Both the position numbers and the translations under genes were made by a program. From NCBI GenBank assembly GCA_000433175.1, contig HF986702.1:1-16690 (forward strand): a DNA stretch of 16,690 bases. The letters run 5' to 3'. The notes below the pieces were generated by a model, which was not told the DNA's origin, made no database searches, and was given only the letters and a program-made list of their open reading frames with translations. Below are positions 7,511 to 14,890 of this stretch, piece after piece (positions within the stretch are counted from its first letter, which is position 1; each line of letters begins with the position of its first letter). This DNA is from Prevotella sp. CAG:1058 (GTDB lineage Bacteria > Bacteroidota > Bacteroidia > Bacteroidales > Bacteroidaceae).

Positions 7511-8458
7511 ATGAAGAAACTTGTCATATTCGTTGTCGGGCTGCTTGTGTCTGCCGGCATGTGCGCCCAGTCAAAAGTTTATTTCACTAGGGATATTACT
7601 CCTGAAGCCCTTGTCCGCATTTACAAGGCGCTGGGCAAGGAGGCCAAGGGCCGTGTGGCAGTGAAGATAAGCACGGGCGAGGCCGGCGGCCACAACTATC
7701 TGAAGCCGGAGTTGATACGCAACCTTGTTGACGAGGTTGGCGGTACGATTGTCGAATGCAACACGGCTTACGCCGGAAGCAGGAACACCTCTGCGGCACA
7801 TTGGAAGACCATACGCCAGCATGGTTTCGACAAGATTGCCAAGGTTGACATCATGGACGAGCACGGCGACATGCGCATACCGGTAAAGGACACCACGCAC
7901 ATAAAGTACGACATAGTAGGCGCCAGCCTTGCCAACTACGACTTCATGGTAAACCTTGCCCACTTCAAGGGCCACGCCATGGGCGGCTTCGGCGGAGTGC
8001 TGAAGAACCAGTCGATAGGCGTTGCTTCGTCGGCCGGCAAGACTTACATACACACGGCCGGCAAGGTGCAAAGTCCGGATGAGTTGTGGAACAACCTGCC
8101 TGCGCAGGATTATTTCCTCGAAAGCATGGCGGCAGCCGCACAGGCCGTGGCAGACTACTTCAAGGGCAACATTCTTTATATTAACGTCATGAACAACCTC
8201 AGTGTTGACTGCGACTGCGACAGCAGTCCCGACGAGCCTAAGCTCAAGGACATGGGCATAATGGCTTCGCTCGACCCCGTGGCTCTCGACAAGGCTTGCC
8301 TCGACATGGTGTTCAACCACAAGTCGACCGAAGGCGACGATGCCAAGCCGCTCATAGAGCGCATCAACCGGCAGCACGGCACGCACATAGTAGACTACGC
8401 CGAGAAGATAGGACTTGGCAGCACGGCCTATGTCGTAGTGGACATTGACAATAAGTAA
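7511..8458 (+). CDS. Sec-exported DUF362 protein
   Basis: A 315-residue protein with a Sec signal peptide (MKK, hydrophobic core, cut after MCA at residue 20), so it acts in the periplasm. The body matches the DUF362 family. Conserved-looking blocks are NLAHFKGHAMGGFGG (148-162, with H151, K153 and H155), KNQSIG, and MASLDPVALDKACLDM near the C terminus. It has no CxxCxxCxxxC ferredoxin motif, unlike many cytoplasmic DUF362 proteins, but carries a close cysteine pair C234-D-C236 in an acidic setting. The function of the family is not established, though it is often found beside Fe-S and redox genes. Here it lies 130 nt before a TonB receptor, TatAC and polyferredoxin set, so it may work with them. 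The start at 7511 follows from the signal peptide and the -7 box. Confidence 0.85.
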   Translation: MKKLVIFVVGLLVSAGMCAQSKVYFTRDITPEALVRIYKALGKEAKGRVAVKISTGEAGGHNYLKPELIRNLVDEVGGTIVECNTAYAGSRNTSAAHWKTIRQHGFDKIAKVDIMDEHGDMRIPVKDTTHIKYDIVGASLANYDFMVNLAHFKGHAMGGFGGVLKNQSIGVASSAGKTYIHTAGKVQSPDELWNNLPAQDYFLESMAAAAQAVADYFKGNILYINVMNNLSVDCDCDSSPDEPKLKDMGIMASLDPVALDKACLDMVFNHKSTEGDDAKPLIERINRQHGTHIVDYAEKIGLGSTAYVVVDIDNK

Positions 8459-8588
8459 AAACAGTACATAACGGGGCGTGGCGGCTTGTCTGACTGACCG
8501 GAGCCGGCCATGCCTTGCCGTGTGTTTCAGGCAGCGGTTACGTGCCGACGGTAATAACATTTTTTTAAATCTAAAGTTTTGATTATTA

Positions 8589-10457
8589 ATGAAAAAACTT
8601 ATTTTTGCAGTTGCTTTGTTGGTTGCCGCAACCGGAAAAACGCAGGCACAGACAGACTCTGTCGGGCATGTTCTCGACAATGTTGTAGTGACTGGTACGC
8701 GTAATACGGCCGACGTAAGGCACCTGCCGATGAACATATCGGTGGTAGGCCGTGAAAAACTGACAGAGAACCAGCGAAACAATGTGCTGCCGACACTGTC
8801 TGAACAAGTGCCCGGACTGTTCGTTACGGCACGTTCGATAATGGGCTATGCCGTGAGCGACGGTGCCGCCGGAGGCATAAGCCTGCGCGGCATAGGCAGC
8901 GGAGCCGGACGTGTAATGGTGCTTATTGACGGGCATCCGCAATACCAGGGCATCTTCGGCCATTCGATAAGCGACTCATACCAGTCAATGATTGCCGAGA
9001 AGGTTGAGGTTGTGCGTGGTCCGGCATCGATGCTTTACGGCTCCAACGCCATGGGCGGAGTGGTTAATATCGTGACACGCAAGATGCCTGGCAATGGTGT
9101 GAAGACCGACATAAGTCTCGGTGCAGGTTCTTACGGCACGTTCCAGGGAGAGTTTACCAACCGTGTAAGGAAGGGCGGTTTCTACAGTGTTCTTTCAGGC
9201 CAGTACGGCAGTAGCGACAATCATCGTCCGCACATGGGTTTCGAGCAGTATGGCGGATACCTTAAGCTGGGCTATGACTTCTCGCCGCACTGGACGGCTT
9301 ACGCCGATGTCGACGTAACTCACTTCAACTCTTCATACCCCGGCAGTACTCACGAGCCGCTGTCAGGTGTGCGCCAGTGGATTACGCGCGGCGTGGCAAC
9401 GGCGGTTGTGGAAAACCATTATGGCAACACTTCAGGAGCTGTCAGCGTGTATCATAACTTTGGCAGGCATAAGATTAACGACGGATATGCCGCAGGAGAG
9501 GAACCGCAGGATAAACTTTTCCGCTCGGACGATGCTCTTACCGGCTTCTCAGCATACCAGAGTGCTACATTCTTCGCAGGCAACCGTGTGACGGTTGGTG
9601 TTGACTACCAGCATATTTACGGCAAGGCGTGGAACCGCGTGATTGCTACGGGCGAGGATCTTGACCCAATGGCTGACGCCCATGAGAACGAGATAGCAGG
9701 ATACGTGGACTTCCGTCAGGATTTGTTCCGCTGGATGACGATTGACGCCGGAGTGCGCCTTGACCACCACTCGCAGAGCGGCACGGAATGGATACCGCAG
9801 GGCGGACTGGTGTTCCGCCTGGCCAAGGATGGCGAGCTGAAGGCCATGGTAGGCAAGGGCTTCCGCAATCCTACAATACGTGAAATGTACCTTTGGGGAC
9901 CCGCTAATGACGCCCTGCAGCCCGAGCGCATGGTGAACTATGAGCTGTCATGGAAACAGCGCATGTCGGACGGTGCTTTCTCTTACGGCCTGAGCCTGTT
10001 CTATATCAGCGGCGACAACATGATTCAGACGGCAATGGTCGACAACAAGCCGATGAATGTGAACACGGGCGAGATAGAGAACTCTGGCTTCGAGGCCGAA
10101 GCTGCATGGCGTGTCGGCCGTTACCTCAGTCTGAACGCCAATTACAGCTATCTACACATGCGCAACAAGGTGCTGGCTTCGCCTGAGCACAAGGCTTATC
10201 TTGGTGCCGGTTACAGGCGCGGCAGGTGGACGTTGGTCGGCGGATTGCAGTATGTCGGCGGACTATATACGCAAGTCGGTCAGGCAGAAACCAAGGAAGA
10301 CTTCCTGCTGTTGAACGTGACCGCCTCGTGCCGTGTGTTGCCCTGGCTTGATGTTTGGGCAAAGGGCGAGAACCTCCTGGCACAGAAATATGAGATAAAT
10401 TATGGCTACCCTATGCCGCGTGCGGTGTTCATGGGCGGCGTTAATATAAACATTTAA
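8589..10457 (+). CDS. TonB-dependent outer-membrane receptor
   Basis: A 622-residue 22-stranded-barrel-type receptor for TonB-driven uptake. The Sec signal peptide is cut near TQA|Q (residue 20). A TonB-box-like segment LDNVVVTGTR (29-38) leads into a plug domain with LRGIGSGAGRVMVLIDG and VEVVRGPASMLYGSNAMGGVVNIVTR. Barrel strands follow, including FRNPTIREMYLW (425-436) and DALQPERMVNYELSW, which resemble the FRAP/NPNL-type signatures of heme, siderophore and cobalamin receptors. It has no N-terminal carboxypeptidase-like extension and no SusD neighbour, so it looks like the small-ligand type, not the glycan type. The C terminus ends in VNINI with a terminal Ile where Phe or Trp is usual. 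TatA begins 9 nt after the stop, so co-transcription with tatAC is likely. The ligand is not identifiable. Confidence 0.92.
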   Translation: MKKLIFAVALLVAATGKTQAQTDSVGHVLDNVVVTGTRNTADVRHLPMNISVVGREKLTENQRNNVLPTLSEQVPGLFVTARSIMGYAVSDGAAGGISLRGIGSGAGRVMVLIDGHPQYQGIFGHSISDSYQSMIAEKVEVVRGPASMLYGSNAMGGVVNIVTRKMPGNGVKTDISLGAGSYGTFQGEFTNRVRKGGFYSVLSGQYGSSDNHRPHMGFEQYGGYLKLGYDFSPHWTAYADVDVTHFNSSYPGSTHEPLSGVRQWITRGVATAVVENHYGNTSGAVSVYHNFGRHKINDGYAAGEEPQDKLFRSDDALTGFSAYQSATFFAGNRVTVGVDYQHIYGKAWNRVIATGEDLDPMADAHENEIAGYVDFRQDLFRWMTIDAGVRLDHHSQSGTEWIPQGGLVFRLAKDGELKAMVGKGFRNPTIREMYLWGPANDALQPERMVNYELSWKQRMSDGAFSYGLSLFYISGDNMIQTAMVDNKPMNVNTGEIENSGFEAEAAWRVGRYLSLNANYSYLHMRNKVLASPEHKAYLGAGYRRGRWTLVGGLQYVGGLYTQVGQAETKEDFLLLNVTASCRVLPWLDVWAKGENLLAQKYEINYGYPMPRAVFMGGVNINI

Positions 10458-10466
10458 TATTAAGTT

Positions 10467-10643
10467 ATGGGAATAGGAATGCAAGAAATTCTTGTAATAG
10501 CGCTTATCGTGCTTCTGCTTTTCGGTGGAAAGAAGATACCCGAGCTTATGAAGGGCTTGGGCAAGGGCGTTAAGAGTTTCAAGGATGGCATGAACGGAAC
10601 GCTTGACGACAAGCAGGAAGATACAAGGAAGAAGGATGAATGA
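10467..10643 (+). CDS. tatA: Sec-independent translocase protein TatA
   Basis: A 58-residue protein. One short transmembrane helix (about 6-20) is followed by the TatA hinge FGGKKIPEL (19-27) and an amphipathic, Lys-rich helix (28-45), then a charged tail. It oligomerises with TatC to move folded twin-arginine proteins across the inner membrane. The polar residue in the helix start aligns as E7 (E. coli TatA has Gln8), as in TatA proteins that also do the job of TatB. No tatB is present in the window. It starts 9 nt after the TonB receptor stop, and its last 8 nt overlap tatC. Two proteins with twin-arginine motifs are encoded immediately downstream. Confidence 0.93.
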   Translation: MGIGMQEILVIALIVLLLFGGKKIPELMKGLGKGVKSFKDGMNGTLDDKQEDTRKKDE

Positions 10644-11439
10644 CGGCGACGGGCTGACGTTTTGGGAACATCTTGACGTGCTCCGTGGCAGTATTATACG
10701 CATGTTGGTTGCAACGGTGTCTGCAGGTGTTTTGGCGTTCGTGTTCAAGGACGTGTTGTTCGGCGTCGTGCTGGCTCCTGCCGGTAGCGGTTTTTTGACA
10801 TACCGCCTGCTCGGTTTCGAGCCTTTCACCTTACATCTGATCAACACGGGCCTGACCGAGCAGTTCATGGTACACATGAAGGTGGCTATGCTGGCGGGCC
10901 TGTTGATTGCATCGCCATACATACTGTACGTATTGTTCCGTTTCATATCGCCGGCACTTTATGACAACGAACGGCGTTATTCCGTTAGGATTACTGTTTC
11001 GGCGTACATTATGTTCATGGTGGGGATTGTGGTTGACTATTTTGTCATCTTCCCGCTTACGGTGCGCTTCCTCGGCACTTACCAGGTAAGCGCCGACGTA
11101 TCCAACATGCTTACCATAAGCTCTTATGTGGACACGCTGGCAATGATGAGCCTCGTCTTCGGCATAGTGTTCGAGATGCCAGTGGTTAGTTGGCTGATGG
11201 CCCGTGCCGGACTGCTTCGTGCTGAGTGGATGAACCGTTACCGCCGCCATGCCGTTGTTGCTATTCTGGTAGTCGCGGCTGTCATAACGCCGACGTCTGA
11301 CATGTTCACCCTGCTTGTGGTATCGTTACCGATATGGTTGCTCTACGAGGCTAGCGTCGTGGTGGTACGCATGACGGCTGCGACAAGGCCGTTGGGAGAG
11401 GAGTATAAGAATGAAATGAATAATAATAAATATCAGTAG
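10636..11439 (+). CDS. tatC: Sec-independent translocase protein TatC
   Basis: A 267-residue polytopic membrane protein that binds the twin-arginine signal. It has the N-terminal family motif [10 protein letters not shown] (9-18), then [17 protein letters not shown] in the first periplasmic/second-helix region. GIVFEMPVV carries the conserved membrane glutamate, and [22 protein letters not shown] near the C terminus is also family-like. Six helices can be drawn. The start at 10636 was chosen over 10603 because the family begins there and an AAGGAAGAAGG purine run, an unusually good Shine-Dalgarno for this phylum, lies just upstream inside tatA. The 8-nt overlap with tatA implies coupled translation. 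Confidence 0.95.
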   Translation: MNDGDGLTFWEHLDVLRGSIIRMLVATVSAGVLAFVFKDVLFGVVLAPAGSGFLTYRLLGFEPFTLHLINTGLTEQFMVHMKVAMLAGLLIASPYILYVLFRFISPALYDNERRYSVRITVSAYIMFMVGIVVDYFVIFPLTVRFLGTYQVSADVSNMLTISSYVDTLAMMSLVFGIVFEMPVVSWLMARAGLLRAEWMNRYRRHAVVAILVVAAVITPTSDMFTLLVVSLPIWLLYEASVVVVRMTAATRPLGEEYKNEMNNNKYQ

Positions 11440-11443
11440 GATT

Positions 11444-12949
11444 ATGCTTAGAAAAGTGAGGATGACCCTTGCCATTGTGGTATTCGTGCTGCTGACGTTC
11501 ATATTTCTTGACGTTACAGGCTCGGTGCGCAGATGGTTCGGCTGGTTGGCCGAGATTCAGTTTTGGCCTGCCGTGCTAGCCCTTAACGTGGCAGTGGTGG
11601 CACTCTTGTTGCTGCTGACGCTTGTCTTTGGGCGTATTTACTGTTCAATAGTTTGCCCGTTGGGCGTGATGCAGGATATTGTGTCGCGCATCCGGGGCAT
11701 GAGGAAGGAAAACAGGTTCGGCTATTCGCCCGAGCGGCGCTGGCTGCGCTACGGCTTCCTTGTAGTATTCATTGTGTCGGCTGTAGCCGGTGTCAACGCC
11801 ATTGTGTCGCTTCTGGCGCCTTACAGTGCCTACGGACGTATCGCTTCCAGTTTGATGAAGCCTGTCTACCAGGCCGGTAACAATGTGTTGGCAGCCATAG
11901 CCGAGCATTTTGACAGTTACGCTTTTTACAGTGTTGACGTATGGTTGAAGAGCGTGCCGGTGCTTGTTGTTGCCGTTGTTACACTTGTGGTTGTAGGCTT
12001 CCTCGCATGGCGCGGCGGCAGGACTTATTGCAATACTGTTTGTCCTGTGGGTACAATCCTTAGCTTTTTTGCCCGTTTCTCATGGCTTAAGGTACATATT
12101 GACGGCGGCAAGTGCGTAAGTTGCGGCCTTTGCTCGAAGAACTGCAAGGCGTCGGCCATTGATATAAAGAACGGCACGATAGACTATAGCCGCTGCGTGG
12201 TGTGCGGCGACTGCCTTGACAAGTGCAACAAGGGAGCCATGAGCTATGCCCACGCCAAGCCTGCCGCTAAGGATTGTGCAGGCACGGATAGTGGCAAGGA
12301 CGGCAATAGTGCTGTTGCCGACGAGGGACGCCGTTCGTTCCTTTTAGGCATGGCTATGGCAACTGCCGGTGCCGCATTGGGACAGGAGAAGAAAAAGGTT
12401 GACGGCGGACTGGCTGCGATAGAGGACAAGGTGGCGCCCAAGCGCCTTACACCTGTCACTCCTCCAGGATCGTTGTCAGCGCAGCACTTTGCGCAGCATT
12501 GTACTGCCTGCCAGCTATGCGTGTCAAACTGTCCTAACGGAGTGCTCCGTCCTTCGTCAGACTTGTCGACGTTCATGCAGCCCACCATGTCTTACGAACG
12601 TGGTTACTGCCGTCCCGAGTGTGCAAGGTGTGGCCAGGTTTGCCCGACAGGAGCCATTAAGCCTATAACCACGGCCGAGAAGTCGGCCACACAGATAGGC
12701 CACGCCGTATGGGTGCGCAAGAACTGCGTGCCGGTGACAGATGGTGTCGAGTGTGGTAACTGCGCGCGTCACTGTCCCACAGGAGCGATTACCATGGTGC
12801 CGATGAACCCTGCCGACGAGCATTCTCCCAAGATACCGGCTGTCAACGAGGCGCGGTGCATTGGCTGCGGTGCATGCGAACACTTGTGTCCTTCGCGTCC
12901 GTTCAGTGCCATATACGTTGAAGGCCACGAGGTACATCGTGAAGTGTGA
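11444..12949 (+). CDS. NapH/NapG-like fused membrane polyferredoxin with internal Tat motif
   Basis: A 501-residue Fe-S protein in two halves. The first half resembles NapH: four hydrophobic helices and two NapH-type CxxxCP motifs after helices 2 and 4 (C67/C71 and C196/C200). Two [4Fe-4S] sites follow (C224, C227, C230, C234 and C251, C254, C257, C261), expected in the cytoplasm. A linker then carries GRRSFLLG (R296-R297) and a hydrophobic, Ala/Gly-rich stretch ending ALGQ, a twin-arginine signal in mid-protein. The second half resembles NapG/MauM, with four cysteine clusters (C353-C363, C389-C400, C428-C444, C472-C482). It probably passes electrons from quinol or cytoplasmic donors to a periplasmic acceptor, most simply the reductase encoded next. 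It starts 4 nt after tatC. The fusion and topology are inferred from motif order. Confidence 0.9.
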   Translation: MLRKVRMTLAIVVFVLLTFIFLDVTGSVRRWFGWLAEIQFWPAVLALNVAVVALLLLLTLVFGRIYCSIVCPLGVMQDIVSRIRGMRKENRFGYSPERRWLRYGFLVVFIVSAVAGVNAIVSLLAPYSAYGRIASSLMKPVYQAGNNVLAAIAEHFDSYAFYSVDVWLKSVPVLVVAVVTLVVVGFLAWRGGRTYCNTVCPVGTILSFFARFSWLKVHIDGGKCVSCGLCSKNCKASAIDIKNGTIDYSRCVVCGDCLDKCNKGAMSYAHAKPAAKDCAGTDSGKDGNSAVADEGRRSFLLGMAMATAGAALGQEKKKVDGGLAAIEDKVAPKRLTPVTPPGSLSAQHFAQHCTACQLCVSNCPNGVLRPSSDLSTFMQPTMSYERGYCRPECARCGQVCPTGAIKPITTAEKSATQIGHAVWVRKNCVPVTDGVECGNCARHCPTGAITMVPMNPADEHSPKIPAVNEARCIGCGACEHLCPSRPFSAIYVEGHEVHREV

Positions 12950-13008
12950 GGCACCATGTACATGTATGAAGCAAAGAACTTTTCAGTGAATCATTAACGA
13001 CCGTAACA

Positions 13009-14415
13009 ATGACAAAAGATATATCAAGACGCAGTTTCCTGAAGATGCTCGGTGGCGGAGCCGTTGCGTCGTCAGCGCTGCTTACAGCCTGCAAGTCTGA
13101 CAGGCAGAACCCTGCAGCGACGCTTGAGCCGGAGAAGGGCAAGATGAGTTACAGGACAAATCCCAACACCGGCGACCGCGTGTCGCTCCTGGGCTATGGC
13201 ATGATGCGCCTGCCCGACAAGAACGCAGGCAAAGACCCCTCTACCGGTACGGGCGAAATAGAGGTTGACCAGGACATGGTGAACCGCCTTGTAGACTATG
13301 CCATAGAGCACGGCGTGAACTATTTTGACACATCTCCTGCCTATACACAGGGAAAGTCGGAGCGTGCTACGGGCATAGCCCTGAAACGCCATCCGCGTGA
13401 CAAGTATTTTATTGCCACAAAGCTCTCCAACTTCAACCCGGAAACATGGACGCGCAAGGCATCTATTGAAATGTTCGAGAACTCATTGAAGGAGCTGCAG
13501 ACCGACTATGTGGACTACCTGCTGCTACACGCCATAGGGCAGGGTGACGACCCGCTGGCCACATTCAACGGCCGCTACATGGACAACGGAATCCTGGACT
13601 GGCTGGTAGAGCAGAAGCGCAAGGGGCGCATACGCAACCTCGGCTTCTCGTACCACGGCGACGTCAAGATATACGACCTCATGCTAAAGTGGCACGACGA
13701 GGGCCGTTACCATTGGGACTTCGTGCAGATAGAGCTCAACTACCTCGACTGGAACTATGCTGACGAGATAAACCCGCGTAACACAGATGCCGTGTATCTT
13801 TATGGAGAATTGAAAAAACGTGGAATTCCAGCCATAATAATGGAACCACTCCTTGGCGGACGTCTTGCCAACGTGCCTGACGACATAGCCGCCAAGATGA
13901 AACAGCGCCAGCCGCAGCGCAGTGTGGCCTCGTGGGCTTTCCGTTTCGCAGGAACTCCCGACGGCGTGCTGACCGTGCTCTCCGGCATGACCTACATGGA
14001 GCACCTGCGCGACAATCTCTGCACTTACTCGCCGCTTAAACCCGTCACTGCCGACGAGCAGAAATTCCTCATGCAGATAGCCGACGACATTTACAACCTC
14101 AAGACAATACCCTGCAACGACTGCAAGTACTGCATGCCCTGCCCGTACGGTATCGATATTCCCGGCGTACTGCTGCACTACAACCGCTGCATAAAGGAGG
14201 GTAATATGCCCAATAAGGGAGCGCAAGACCCCGACTACCGCCGTGCACGCCGCGCCTTCCTCATAGGCTACGACCGTTCAGTGCCGCGCTTGCGCCAGGC
14301 TGCGCATTGCATTGGCTGCGGCCAGTGCGTGGAGCATTGCCCGCAGGGCATACGCATACCTAAGGAAATGCACCGTATTGACGAATTCGTAGAACAGCTT
14401 AAGCAGAATGAATAG
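13009..14415 (+). CDS. Tat-exported aldo/keto reductase lipoprotein with two [4Fe-4S] sites
   Basis: A 468-residue protein. The leader has a consensus Tat motif SRRSFLK (R7-R8), a hydrophobic stretch, then lipobox LTAC with C28, predicting a folded, lipid-anchored protein outside the cytoplasm. The acidic run expected for surface display is absent, so it probably faces the periplasm. The aldo/keto reductase barrel (about 50-345) keeps the catalytic tetrad: D107, Y112 (DTSPAY), K138 (IATK) and H174 (LLLH). Two Fe-S motifs follow: CxxCxxCxxCP at C369-C378 and CxxCxxCxxxCP at C434-C444. NAD(P)H, the usual donor of this fold, is not expected in the periplasm, so electrons may come through the Fe-S sites from the preceding polyferredoxin. 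It overlaps the DUF1893 gene by 8 nt. The substrate is unknown. Confidence 0.93.
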   Translation: MTKDISRRSFLKMLGGGAVASSALLTACKSDRQNPAATLEPEKGKMSYRTNPNTGDRVSLLGYGMMRLPDKNAGKDPSTGTGEIEVDQDMVNRLVDYAIEHGVNYFDTSPAYTQGKSERATGIALKRHPRDKYFIATKLSNFNPETWTRKASIEMFENSLKELQTDYVDYLLLHAIGQGDDPLATFNGRYMDNGILDWLVEQKRKGRIRNLGFSYHGDVKIYDLMLKWHDEGRYHWDFVQIELNYLDWNYADEINPRNTDAVYLYGELKKRGIPAIIMEPLLGGRLANVPDDIAAKMKQRQPQRSVASWAFRFAGTPDGVLTVLSGMTYMEHLRDNLCTYSPLKPVTADEQKFLMQIADDIYNLKTIPCNDCKYCMPCPYGIDIPGVLLHYNRCIKEGNMPNKGAQDPDYRRARRAFLIGYDRSVPRLRQAAHCIGCGQCVEHCPQGIRIPKEMHRIDEFVEQLKQNE

Positions 14416-14833
14416 CCTGATACAGATGCTTGCCGACGACGGCTGCCGTGGCGTGGCCCGTTCAGGTGACGGCCGCCTTGCCGTGTTTGCCCACAGCGGT
14501 GTGGCCGACCTGTTTGCCCTTGTGACAGACAACCCGTTGTTTCTCGACGGTGCTTCAGTTGCCGACCGGGTGATAGGCCGTGGCGCCGCCCTGCTGCTCG
14601 TACTTGGGCGCGTGGCTCATGTTTACGCCAGGGTTATCAGCACAGGCGCCCTAGGCGTGCTGCGTGATGCCGGGGTAGACGTAAGTTACGGCACGCTCGT
14701 GCCCCACATCATCAACCGGGCTGGCACAGGTGTCTGTCCTGTCGAGCAACTCACGGCTGGAACCGACTTGCCTGAAGAGGCTTATGCCCTGATAAAACAG
14801 TTCATTGAGGAGCATGCCACGCCGCGGCAGTGA
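14408..14833 (+). CDS. DUF1893-family protein (deaminase-like fold)
   Basis: A 141-residue soluble protein without signal peptide, so cytoplasmic. It resembles DUF1893, the family of Thermotoga TM1506, which has a cytidine-deaminase-like fold but no known activity. Family-like segments are DRVIGRGAALLLVLG (about 53-67), VYARVISTGALGVLRDAG, and the C-terminal NRAGTGVCPVEQL with one conserved-looking cysteine. The zinc motifs of true deaminases (HxE and PCxxC) are not seen. It starts 8 nt inside the reductase gene, so the two are probably translated together, a hint of related function. The role could be ligand sensing or handling of the transported compound, which is speculation. Family assignment is by memory of the conserved pattern. 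Confidence 0.8.
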   Translation: MNSLIQMLADDGCRGVARSGDGRLAVFAHSGVADLFALVTDNPLFLDGASVADRVIGRGAALLLVLGRVAHVYARVISTGALGVLRDAGVDVSYGTLVPHIINRAGTGVCPVEQLTAGTDLPEEAYALIKQFIEEHATPRQ

Positions 14834-14890
14834 ACCCCGGTGCATGATAACCACGATAAACAGAATTAACAATATAAACATCTTACAATA

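Noticed and set aside
8459..8588. Cobalamin or other riboswitch before the TonB receptor
   Set aside because: The 130-nt gap has no B12-box-like element, no clear aptamer pairing and no terminator/antiterminator pair. The nearest promoter-like string (CTAAAGTTTTG at 8571-8581) has the wrong spacing for TAnnTTTG.
7571..8782. A 403-codon minus-strand open frame over the DUF362 gene and start of the TonB receptor
   Set aside because: It spans two well-supported genes on the other strand and shows no domain pattern.
12955..12964. Palindrome CATGTACATG between the polyferredoxin and reductase genes
   Set aside because: Ten bases with no spacer or flanking promoter elements is within chance expectation.
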